DNA from: Deltaproteobacteria bacterium | GTDB taxonomy: Bacteria > Myxococcota_A > UBA796 > UBA2385 | Length of the DNA stretch: 5,306 bases | Assembly: GCA_947462115.1 (NCBI GenBank) | Contig: CANHON010000326.1 | Location: 1 to 5,306 of the forward strand | Direction of reading: 5' to 3' | In this document: positions 1 to 5,306 of the stretch, in pieces | How positions within the stretch are numbered: the stretch's first letter is position 1 | How the letters are laid out: each line of letters opens with the position of its first letter | Made by a program: the position numbers and the translations under genes | Notes under the pieces: model-generated | Told to the model about the DNA's origin: nothing | The model's database searches: none | What the model saw: only the letters and a program-made list of their open reading frames with translations

Positions 1-839
1 GGGGTCGTCAAGGTGCGAGGCTGGCTCGGCAGCAGCGGGCCGGTCTGGCCCACCGGCCCGGCGATCGTGAGCTGCACGCTGATCCCGTCGGGGCGCGCGG
101 GGTCGAGGCAGTCCGCCGGCCGCGCGGCGCAGGGCAGCCCGTCCACCTCGAGGATCGCGTCCCCTAACCTCAGGCCGGCGCGATCGGCGGGCCCCCCCGG
201 CTCCAACCAGCCCACCCGCACCTCGCCCTCAAAGAGCACAGGAAGAAGGCCAGGCATGGCCTGCTCTCCGGGAGCGAAGGGAGCCACAGGGGCGACCGGG
301 CTCGTGGCGGCGACCGGCGCCCTCGGCGCGCTGGGTGCCTTCGCCGCGACCGTCGCAGTCGGCGCGAGCGGTGGGTTCGGGCTGACCAACGACGCTGGGG
401 CGGCGGGCCCGCTCGGCGCCTCCGGAGACCGCGGTGCGGGCGAGCTGCTCGGGGAGTTCGGGGCGATCTGCGCGACCCCGCTCGGACCCCGGCCCTCCGC
501 CCGGATGAGGGCGTGGTGCGCGCCCGGCAGGCCCCGCATCAGCGCGAGGATGACCTCAGATAGCTCGTCTTCGTCCTTGGCCGCCGCCGCCGCGGGGCGC
601 AGCTCGGCGTAGGCCTGGGCCCAGGCCGGCCCCAGCACCTCGGGCTCGGGGTGAACGGCGCTGATGCGCGTGTAGACGTAGTCGAAGGTCTCGAGGCCGA
701 CGGTGTTCTCGCGCCCGGCCCGGCCCCGCGCCTCGGCCCCGCCGATGAAGAAGGCGGCCGTCAGCAGGCCCAGCGCAGCGCCCCGCCCGCCGCGCGCCAG
801 GCGGCCGATCCCGCGGGGCCGCTCAGGGCGTCGGGTCAC
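1..839 (-). CDS. Secreted S41-peptidase-like protein with PDZ domain (3' end beyond the window)
   Basis: I translated 279 codons by hand; the gene continues past position 1. It starts at GTG 839-837, six bases after a GGAG at 849-846, inside the end of the upstream lipoprotein gene. Residues 1-37 form an Arg-rich signal peptide with hydrophobic core LGLLTAAFFIGG and likely cleavage after AEA. Residues 45-112 (ETFDYVYTRISAVHPE, then AWAQAYAELRPAAAAA and LMRGLPGAHHALI) resemble the N-terminal helical domain of S41 (C-terminal-processing/tricorn-type) peptidases, which ends in a similar Gly-x-His-x motif. Residues about 113-200 are a Pro/Ala/Ser-rich linker. Residues about 204-262 are a clear PDZ domain, with PADRAGLRLGDAILEVDG at 217-234. 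The catalytic domain, if present, lies outside the window, so activity is unproven. The PDZ call is firm and the S41 call is moderate. The alternative is a non-catalytic PDZ protein, since PDZ domains also occur in other protease and secretion families. Confidence 0.8.
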   Translation of the reverse strand, partial: MTRRPERPRGIGRLARGGRGAALGLLTAAFFIGGAEARGRAGRENTVGLETFDYVYTRISAVHPEPEVLGPAWAQAYAELRPAAAAAKDEDELSEVILALMRGLPGAHHALIRAEGRGPSGVAQIAPNSPSSSPAPRSPEAPSGPAAPASLVSPNPPLAPTATVAAKAPSAPRAPVAATSPVAPVAPFAPGEQAMPGLLPVLFEGEVRVGWLEPGGPADRAGLRLGDAILEVDGLPCAARPADCLDPARPDGISVQLTIAGPVGQTGPLLPSQPRTLTT

Positions 840-2406
840 ACACGTCTCCGATGCCGTCGCCGTCCCGATCCCCTTGGTCGAACAGGTCGGCGCCGGTGGG
901 GTCGAGCGCGAGCTGCAGGCTGGTCATCGGCGCGCCGCCCTCGAGCAGGCGGATGTAGGTGCCAAAACCGCCGCCTTGATCCCGGACCTTGATGACCAGC
1001 CGCTGCCAGTCGCCGGTCAGCGACACCGCGCCGGTGAACTGGTCCACGTTGGTGCCTTGGCAGCTCGCCACGTCCAGCACCTGCGCGCCGTCCAGCCAGG
1101 CCCGGGCGCCGTCGTCGGGGCCCAGCGCCAGGGTGGCCGCCCGCGGGCCATCGCTGCGCACGTAGACCGCGAGGTAGACCTCGCGCGGGGCCGAGACGCC
1201 GCCGAAGTCGGTGAGCAGCTCGATCCGGTCGGTGGGGCTGTGCAGCAGCGCCCAGCTGTGGGCGCCGGCCGCCTCGCCCAGAACGGGCACCACGACGCTG
1301 TCGTCATCGCCGCCCAGCAGGGGCTCCGTGGAGGGGGCGCAGCGGTCGGCCGAGCTCGTGCCGGTGTAGGGGCCCGCCGCGAGCATGTCGCGGATGAAGC
1401 CGCTGGCGCTCGGGCCCAGCGGGTCCTCGCCGGGGCCGTTGGGCACCTCGGGGCAGTCGTCGTCGGCGTTGAGGACACCGTCACCGTCGATGTCTTCGTC
1501 GCAGTTGGTCGGCAGGCCGTCTTGATCCTGGTCTTGGTCGGCGGGCAGGGTGTAGCGGCCCGCGAGGGGCGGGAGGCGCCGAAGGTCGAGGCCCCAGCGC
1601 GGCACCTCGCCCCGCAGCCCCTCGAGGCAGACGGCGTAGGGGCCGGCCTCGACGAAGCGGGCGCCTGCGGCCTCTTCTGGGCGGATGCGGGCGCAGCCGT
1701 CCTCGGCCGGGCCAGCGGCGGCGACCATCGTGCCGTCCGGGCGCTGAAGGCTGATCGAGACGCCATCTTCGCAGCCGAGCACCTGCTCGATCTCCAGGCT
1801 CTCGCAGACCGCGGCCTCCACCCGCAGGCAGTCGCGGTCCTCGGGCCCGAGCGCGCCTTCGACCCGGACCGCCGCGCTGCCCCCGGAGAGGTCCGCGGCG
1901 GGGGTGGCCTCGGCGGCGCTGTCGTTGGGCTCGACCTCGAGGAGGGCGTCGCTGAGGCTGCAGTCGGGGCGGCACGCGGTGGCGGGCCCCCCTTCGGGCG
2001 GCTCGCAGGCCTCCCCGGCGTCGATCACGCCGTCGCCGCAGCCGGGCGCGCTGCAGTCGAGGCGACAGGCGTCGGGCAGCTCGTCGGAATTGGCGTCCCC
2101 GTCGTCACACTCCTCGCTGCCCTCCACCCGACCGTCGCCGCAGCCGGGCGGGACCGGGGCCGGACCGCCGCCGTCGCCCCCGCCATCGCTGCCCGCGGCG
2201 GTGTCGGCCGGGCGGTCGTCGCCAGCCTCGGCCGCCGGCTTGGGGTCGGCCGCGCAGCCCGCGGCCAACAGCAGGGCCCCCAGGAGTGTGCCCCCCAGGA
2301 GGGTGTGGTGAAGAGAGACGCGGTGGGAGCCGCCGGGGGAGACGCGGTGGGCGCGCCGCGCCGCAGAACCAGCGGGCCGGGCGGGAAGGGGGCTGTGGTC
2401 GCGCAT
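823..2406 (-). CDS. Modular surface lipoprotein: Cys-rich repeats, PPC-like domain, split TSP3 calcium repeat with inserted PA14-like domain
   Basis: The product has 527 residues. The start is ATG 2406-2404, seven bases after GAGG (2417-2414). The signal peptide is long (about 50 residues, Arg/His-rich n-region) and ends in LLLAAGC, so Cys51 is the likely lipidated residue. Residues 52-87 are a low-complexity Asp/Gly/Pro linker. Residues 89-149 hold two Myxococcus Cys-rich repeats (DUF4215-like): CGDGRVEGSEECDDG and CGDGVIDAGEACE. Residues about 157-280, opening with VEPNDSAAEATPA, match a pre-peptidase C-terminal (PPC)-like beta domain. Residues 289-323 begin a TSP3 calcium repeat (DQDQDQDG, DIDGDGVLNADDDCPEVPN), which finishes only at 510-524 (DQGDRDGDGIGDVCD). 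Between them lies a domain of about 185 residues with GPDDGARAWLDGAQVLD (429-445), resembling the DDG..W.dG motif of PA14-like sugar-binding domains. No catalytic site is visible. An adhesion, carbohydrate-binding or protease-partner role is inference. It is probably cotranscribed with the PDZ/S41-like gene. Confidence 0.9.
   Translation of the reverse strand: MRDHSPLPARPAGSAARRAHRVSPGGSHRVSLHHTLLGGTLLGALLLAAGCAADPKPAAEAGDDRPADTAAGSDGGGDGGGPAPVPPGCGDGRVEGSEECDDGDANSDELPDACRLDCSAPGCGDGVIDAGEACEPPEGGPATACRPDCSLSDALLEVEPNDSAAEATPAADLSGGSAAVRVEGALGPEDRDCLRVEAAVCESLEIEQVLGCEDGVSISLQRPDGTMVAAAGPAEDGCARIRPEEAAGARFVEAGPYAVCLEGLRGEVPRWGLDLRRLPPLAGRYTLPADQDQDQDGLPTNCDEDIDGDGVLNADDDCPEVPNGPGEDPLGPSASGFIRDMLAAGPYTGTSSADRCAPSTEPLLGGDDDSVVVPVLGEAAGAHSWALLHSPTDRIELLTDFGGVSAPREVYLAVYVRSDGPRAATLALGPDDGARAWLDGAQVLDVASCQGTNVDQFTGAVSLTGDWQRLVIKVRDQGGGFGTYIRLLEGGAPMTSLQLALDPTGADLFDQGDRDGDGIGDVCDPTP
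846..849 (-). promoter_or_regulatory. Ribosome binding site of the PDZ/S41-like gene
   Basis: GGAG on the minus strand lies six bases before GTG 839-837. It sits inside the final calcium-loop codons (DGDGIGDVCD) of the upstream lipoprotein gene. It decides the start of the downstream gene and implies translational coupling, because ribosomes finishing the first gene pass over it. Confidence 0.65.
2315..2351 (-). repeat. Short direct repeat in the lipoprotein signal-peptide coding region
   Basis: The 13-mer GAGACGCGGTGGG (plus-strand reading) occurs exactly at 2315-2327 and 2339-2351, a 24-bp period. It encodes HRVS twice (residues 20-23 and 28-31) in the n-region of the signal peptide. The period is a multiple of three, so the duplication kept the frame and lengthened the leader by about eight residues. 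Confidence 0.6.
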
Positions 2407-2410
2407 CGGC

Positions 2411-2417
2411 TCACCTC
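2411..2417 (-). promoter_or_regulatory. Ribosome binding site of the modular lipoprotein gene
   Basis: GAGGTGA on the minus strand has its GAGG core seven bases before ATG 2406-2404. It supports this start over the much longer open frame that continues upstream antisense to the protease gene. No other ATG or GTG lies in frame between it and the hydrophobic core of the signal peptide. Confidence 0.65.
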
Positions 2418-2459
2418 GCTGGGCGGCCCAAGCTAACCCCGCTGCGATAGCCTGCGGGC

Positions 2460-2464
2460 GGAGG
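2460..2464 (+). promoter_or_regulatory. Ribosome binding site of the S8 protease gene
   Basis: GGAGG lies five bases before ATG 2470-2472. An in-frame GTG at 2464-2466 overlaps the GGAGG itself and so cannot use it. ATG 2470 is therefore the preferred start, giving a protein two residues shorter than the longest reading. Confidence 0.7.
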
Positions 2465-2469
2465 TGCCC

Positions 2470-4431
2470 ATGGGCCCGTTCCGCTCCCGCTCGGCCGTTT
2501 CCCCTGCAAACCCCTGGGGCCGCCGGGCCCGCGCCTCCGCCCCAGCCCTGGTCAGATTGGCGTGCTGCGCGGTGTTGTTGTCGGTGGTGGCGCCCCTGTC
2601 CGGTCGCGGCGCCGCGGCCGCGCCCGCGCCGGCGGACCGCTGGTTCTACCCCGGGGAGGGCCCGGCGGTCGCGGTCATCGCCCCCGACGGCACAGTGGGC
2701 GGCATGCGGGCGGCCACCAACGGCTGGATCTTGCTGAAGGCTGACGAAGCCGGCGCTGCCGCGGTCGCGCAGGCGCCCGGGGTGGCCGAGCTCGTCGCGG
2801 AGCCCGGCGACGGCACCGTCTTCGCCGCGCGCACCGACGGGCGGGACGAGGCGGCGCTCTCCCGGACCTTGCGGTCGCTGCCGGGCGTGCGCTGGGCCCA
2901 CCCCGATCTGGTGGTCTGGCCGGAGCCCACCGCGCTCCCCGCCGACCCCTTCGCCGCCGACCAGTGGCACCTCGAGAACCTCGGCCAGCGCGGCTGGACT
3001 ACGGACGCCGACATCGACGCCGAGCGCGCCTGGGCCATCGCCGCGGGCGGCGGCATGGTCGCGATCATCGACGAGGGCGTCGATCTGCTCCACGCCGACC
3101 TCGACGTGGTGGCGGGCTATGACTACGCCGACGACGACGCGGATCCTTCGCCCGGCGACGGCCCGCACGGCACCGCGGCGGCCGGCCTCGCGGCGGCCAT
3201 CGGCGGCAACGGCGTGGGCATCACCGGCGTCGCGCAGCAGGCCCAGGTCTACGGCATCCGCTTGTTGGGCGGCTCAACCTCGCTGCGCAACATCCGCCTC
3301 TCCTTCATCGAGGCCGTGGACGCTGGCGCCGACGTGCTCAGCAATTCCTGGGGCTTCAACAACGGCTGCGACAGCTACGAGACCTACGCTGGCATCGACG
3401 ATGGCGTGCAGTACGCCGAGACGGTCGGCCGCGGCGGTCGGGGCGCGGTGGTGGTCATCAGCGCCGGCAACGGGGACTGCGACAATTCCGGCGACGGCCT
3501 GCTGGCCCAGCCCCTCGTGGTGGGCGTGGCGGCCAGCGACGGGAATGACCACCGCGAGGGCTACTCCAGCTATGGCACCGGCGTGGACATCACCGCGCCC
3601 TCCGGCGGCGTGCTCAGCACCGACCTGACCGGCAGCCCCGGCTACGGCTCCTGGGCCAGCGACCCGGACTACGCCGACTTCTCCGGCACCAGCGCCTCGG
3701 CCCCCGTCGTGGCCGGGGCCCTGCTCGTGATGTTCAGCGCCAACCCCGAGCTGACCGCCGCCGAGGCCCGCGCCGCCCTCTGCCTCACCGCCGACAAGAT
3801 TGACCTGGAGGAGGGCGCTTACGACGAGCGGGGCTGGAGCGCCCGCTATGGCTGCGGCCGGGTCAACGTCGGCGCCGCCACGGCCCTGGTGCAGAACAGC
3901 CCGCCCGGCGCGCCCACCCTGCTCGGCCCGCTGGCGCCCGCCTACGAGGACCGGGTGGTGCTGTCCTTCGCCCCGCCGGTCGATCCCGACGGCGATCGGC
4001 TGCGCTGCGAGGTGCTGCTGTGGACCGATGATCCCGCCGCCGCCGAGGCCCGGCCCGCCACCGACGGCGCCCTCGACCTCACCGGCGAATTGGCCGCCGG
4101 CGACGCGCGCAGCTGGACGGCCCGCTGCGCCGACGGCTGGGTGATGGGCCCCGAGGCCGAGCCGCTGACCCTCACCGTGGCCTCGACCGCCGTTCCCGAG
4201 GACAGCGGCGCGGCGGGCGACGGCGCGGCGGACGGTGCGGACGACAGTGAAGACGACGGCGTCACCGACGCGGATCGAGACGGGAGCGCCGATGCCGACG
4301 GCGACAAAGCCGAAGGCGGCTGCGGGGGCTCCGGCGCCGCGCTGCTGTGGGCGCTCGGCCTCGCCGCGCCCCTCCGCCGTGGACAGCGCGCGCTCAGTCG
4401 GCGGCCGCCCAGCCATTGCCCGCCCAGGTGA
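2470..4431 (+). CDS. Secreted subtilisin/kexin-like serine protease (peptidase family S8) with MYXO-CTERM-like tail
   Basis: The product has 653 residues, numbered from ATG 2470. A long Arg-rich leader with core VRLACCAVLLSVVAPL (28-43) is a signal peptide. Residues about 56-158 are a propeptide-like region. The catalytic domain starts near FAADQWHLENLGQRG (161-175), typical of S8 enzymes close to the kexin/proprotein convertase group. The triad is visible: Asp201 in VAIIDEGVD, His233 in GPHGTAAAG and Ser408 in SGTSASAPVVAG, with oxyanion Asn334 in VISAGNGDCD. Cys300/Cys337 and Cys438/Cys462 could form disulfides. Residues about 476-572 look like an Fn3/Ig-type domain (NSPPGAPTLLGPL, PVDPDGDRLRCEV) where kexins carry a P domain. 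An acidic Asp/Gly/Ala linker (578-615) leads to GGCGG, a short hydrophobic stretch and Arg residues. The expected action is peptide-bond hydrolysis outside the cytoplasm; the substrate is unknown. The last residues overlap the convergent lipoprotein gene. Confidence 0.95.
   Translation: MGPFRSRSAVSPANPWGRRARASAPALVRLACCAVLLSVVAPLSGRGAAAAPAPADRWFYPGEGPAVAVIAPDGTVGGMRAATNGWILLKADEAGAAAVAQAPGVAELVAEPGDGTVFAARTDGRDEAALSRTLRSLPGVRWAHPDLVVWPEPTALPADPFAADQWHLENLGQRGWTTDADIDAERAWAIAAGGGMVAIIDEGVDLLHADLDVVAGYDYADDDADPSPGDGPHGTAAAGLAAAIGGNGVGITGVAQQAQVYGIRLLGGSTSLRNIRLSFIEAVDAGADVLSNSWGFNNGCDSYETYAGIDDGVQYAETVGRGGRGAVVVISAGNGDCDNSGDGLLAQPLVVGVAASDGNDHREGYSSYGTGVDITAPSGGVLSTDLTGSPGYGSWASDPDYADFSGTSASAPVVAGALLVMFSANPELTAAEARAALCLTADKIDLEEGAYDERGWSARYGCGRVNVGAATALVQNSPPGAPTLLGPLAPAYEDRVVLSFAPPVDPDGDRLRCEVLLWTDDPAAAEARPATDGALDLTGELAAGDARSWTARCADGWVMGPEAEPLTLTVASTAVPEDSGAAGDGAADGADDSEDDGVTDADRDGSADADGDKAEGGCGGSGAALLWALGLAAPLRRGQRALSRRPPSHCPPR
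4315..4380 (+). other. MYXO-CTERM-like C-terminal sorting signal in the S8 protease
   Basis: It reads GGCGGSGAALLWALGLAAPL followed by RR. The parts are an invariant-type Cys (618), a short hydrophobic helix and a basic cluster, preceded by an acidic, TSP3-like linker (TDADRDGSADADGD). In the Myxococcota such tails are thought to be processed by myxosortases at the Cys to place the protein on the surface. It departs from the typical form in that the helix is short and the protein runs about 16 residues past the first Arg pair. Confidence 0.6.
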
Positions 4432-5056
4432 AGGTCTGGGTGTAGTGCTCATCGTCCGCGGGCGCGATGAGCCGCCGCACGGCCTCGCCGTCGAAGGTCC
4501 ACTTCTCATCCCAGCGGTCGTCCCGGTCGAGGTCGATGCGCAGGCGGGTGACCGTGGTGTGGCCGGGATCGCGGTACACGTTGATTTTGTAAGGCGTATC
4601 CTTGCTTTTGGTGGCGTCGTGCACCTTCTCGGAGCGCAGGGTCCGCCCCTGCCAGGAGAAGGCCTCGCGGTCCACCTCGCGCAGGCCGTGGCCGAGCACC
4701 ACCCGGCCGCCGCCGACCGGGGCGGGCTCCTCTTCTTCGGCGAGCTCCTCGGCTGAAGGGCCGCCGAGCACCGGCACCGCCTCATCTTCCAGCGGCTCGT
4801 CGGGGTTGACGTCAGCGGCGGTCACCTCACGCGCGGCCGGCGCGCTCCCCGCGGCTGGGGCGCCCGGAGCGGACGGGCGCTGCGCAGGGTCGAGGCCGGG
4901 CTCCGGCGGCCCGATGGGCGTCGGGGGGAGGGCCACCGGCGTCGCTTCGCTGGGGCTCTGGGCGGCGTCGCCGCTGCAGCCGAACACGAAGAGCACCGAC
5001 AGCACGGTGCTTTGGACGAGCTTGCGGGGGGCGATTCGGTCGGGGGCTGCGCGCAC
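4394..5056 (-). CDS. Lipoprotein of unrecognised family with conserved-looking Asp-rich C-terminal domain
   Basis: The product has 220 residues. The start is GTG 5056-5054, six bases after AGGAG (5067-5063); an upstream in-frame ATG at 5293 was rejected. The leader MRAAPDRIAPRKLVQSTVLS followed by VLFVFGC gives a type II signal peptide with Cys27 as the likely lipid site; Phe at -2 is unusual. Residues 28-118 are a disordered Pro/Ala/Glu linker with an acidic run (EELAEEEE, 103-110). Residues about 119-216 form one compact domain: AFSWQGRTLRSEKVHDATKS, then YKINVYRD, then RLRIDLDRDDRWDEKWTFDG (171-190), then RLIAPADDEHYTQTFTW. The DLDRDDRWDE segment resembles a calcium-binding Asp loop but lacks a full EF-hand spacing. 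I have the impression that similar hypothetical proteins recur in Myxococcota, but I cannot name a family. Function is unknown. Its 3' end overlaps the convergent protease gene. Confidence 0.85.
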   Translation of the reverse strand: MRAAPDRIAPRKLVQSTVLSVLFVFGCSGDAAQSPSEATPVALPPTPIGPPEPGLDPAQRPSAPGAPAAGSAPAAREVTAADVNPDEPLEDEAVPVLGGPSAEELAEEEEPAPVGGGRVVLGHGLREVDREAFSWQGRTLRSEKVHDATKSKDTPYKINVYRDPGHTTVTRLRIDLDRDDRWDEKWTFDGEAVRRLIAPADDEHYTQTFTWAGNGWAAAD

Positions 5057-5062
5057 GCAGGG

Positions 5063-5067
5063 CTCCT
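5063..5067 (-). promoter_or_regulatory. Ribosome binding site of the Asp-rich lipoprotein gene
   Basis: AGGAG on the minus strand lies six bases before GTG 5056-5054. It fixes the start immediately ahead of a normal lipoprotein signal peptide, which a start further upstream would bury about 80 residues inside the protein. Confidence 0.7.
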
Positions 5068-5112
5068 CTCGGCGCCGCTCCGGGGGCGTCGGGCGGTGAG
5101 ACGCGGCGCGGC

Positions 5113-5141
5113 AGCATAGGCGGGCCCGGGCTCCGGGGCAC
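5113..5141 (-). promoter_or_regulatory. Weak candidate promoter upstream of the Asp-rich lipoprotein gene
   Basis: TATGCT (5118-5113, minus strand) resembles a -10 box in an otherwise very GC-rich leader and lies about 57 bases before the start. The hexamer 17 bp upstream, GTGCCC (5141-5136), matches only half of a -35 consensus. The position is plausible but the match is poor. Confidence 0.2.
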
Positions 5142-5150
5142 GTCCGGGCC
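5123..5150. repeat. Inverted repeat in the lipoprotein leader
   Basis: GGCCCGG (5123-5129) and CCGGGCC (5144-5150) form a perfect 7-bp stem around a 14-base loop. There is no T-run on either strand, so it is not a standard intrinsic terminator. It overlaps the weak candidate promoter. In DNA this GC-rich such stems often arise by chance. Confidence 0.3.
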
Positions 5151-5241
5151 GGGCAGCGGGGAGGCTCCGCGCGCGCGCCCATCGGGCGGCGATCCTGGGG
5201 TAGGCTCCGGCGGCGGGTCCCGGCTGCGCCCGCTGCACCAC

Positions 5242-5306
5242 CGCCCGTCCGCAGCGCCAGCTCGCACCGCCTGCTCGCACCGCTTGTTCGCACCGCTTGT
5301 TCGCAC
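5242..5306. repeat. 13-bp tandem repeat array running off the right edge
   Basis: Five consecutive 13-bp units are visible. Units 5281-5293 and 5294-5306 are identical (CGCTTGTTCGCAC). Unit 5268-5280 differs by two bases, 5255-5267 (CGCCAGCTCGCAC) by four, and 5242-5254 (CGCCCGTCCGCAG) is more degenerate. Divergence grows away from the edge, so more near-exact copies may follow. The unit contains no stop in any frame, and 13 is not a multiple of three, so every frame reads the same 13-residue cycle. No gene is apparent here; it lies about 185 bp upstream of the Asp-rich lipoprotein gene. Confidence 0.8.

Larger units (their letters stand above)
2407..2469. promoter_or_regulatory. Divergent intergenic region between the lipoprotein and S8 protease genes
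   Basis: This 63-bp spacer is the only noncoding DNA between two divergent starts, so any promoters for both genes must lie here or reach into the coding regions. It holds the two ribosome sites (2411-2417 minus, 2460-2464 plus) and the least GC-rich spots, AAGCTAA (2430-2436) and GATAG (2446-2450). CCCGC (2438-2442) and GCGGG (2454-2458) could pair as a 5-bp stem or mark a weak operator. No convincing sigma-70 -35/-10 pair was found on either strand. Confidence 0.4.

Noticed and set aside
13..612. A plus-strand open frame with Gly-x-y-like runs resembling collagen
   Set aside because: The GATGATGL-type runs are the antisense reading of the Pro/Ala linker of the PDZ protein. The opposite strand carries a clear signal peptide and PDZ domain.
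703..2436. A 577-codon plus-strand open frame across the modular lipoprotein gene
   Set aside because: It is antisense to a gene with clear domains. Its translation is low-complexity Ala/Gly/Arg/Val with no recognisable motif, as expected of a shadow frame in very GC-rich DNA.
2430..2451. Sigma-70-like -10 boxes (TTAGCT minus, GATAGC plus) in the divergent spacer
   Set aside because: Each matches no more than half of the consensus and neither has a -35 partner at proper spacing, so no specific promoter is called.
2407..3168. Extension of the modular lipoprotein gene upstream to an ATG-type start at 3168
   Set aside because: The frame stays open antisense to the S8 protease, but it would bury the signal peptide and lipobox about 254 residues inside. 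A good ribosome site supports ATG 2406.
3274..4785. A 503-codon minus-strand open frame spanning the protease and the small lipoprotein
   Set aside because: It is antisense to the protease catalytic domain and out of frame with the lipoprotein. Its Ala/Gly/Val-rich translation matches no family.
5057..5293. An upstream start for the small lipoprotein at 5293
   Set aside because: The extra 79 residues are Arg/Pro-rich, begin inside the 13-bp repeat array and precede the signal peptide. The ribosome site at 5063-5067 points to GTG 5056.

Overview
This is a very GC-rich window (well over 70% by eye) holding four protein genes packed almost without gaps. The proteins point to a myxobacterium-like member of the Myxococcota or a related deltaproteobacterial lineage. 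They include a lipoprotein with Myxococcus-type Cys-rich repeats (CGDG..EECDDG) and a thrombospondin type 3 (TSP3) calcium repeat. They also include a subtilisin-like protease ending in a MYXO-CTERM-like Cys sorting tail. No RNA gene, CRISPR array or insertion sequence was seen.

Layout. Positions 1-839 (minus) hold the 5' part of a secreted protein with an S41-peptidase-like N-terminal domain, a long Pro/Ala linker and a PDZ domain; it runs off the left edge. Positions 823-2406 (minus) hold a 527-residue modular lipoprotein directly upstream, overlapping that gene by 17 bp. A 63-bp divergent intergenic region (2407-2469) follows. Positions 2470-4431 (plus) hold a secreted S8 (kexin/subtilisin-type) serine protease with an intact catalytic triad, an Fn3-like domain, an acidic linker and the C-terminal sorting tail. 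Positions 4394-5056 (minus) hold a 220-residue lipoprotein of unrecognised family, convergent with the protease and overlapping it by 38 bp. Positions 5057-5306 are the noncoding leader of that gene and include a 13-bp tandem repeat array that runs off the right edge.

All four products appear exported: two as lipoproteins, one by an ordinary signal peptide, and one probably anchored and processed at its C-terminus. The lipoprotein carries a pre-peptidase C-terminal (PPC)-like domain and shares a 63-bp divergent spacer with the S8 protease, and it appears cotranslated with a second protease-family protein. A cell-surface proteolysis module is therefore a reasonable inference, but it is not shown by the sequence. 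The most distinctive observation is that the lipoprotein's TSP3 calcium repeat is split by an inserted PA14/lectin-like domain of about 185 residues.
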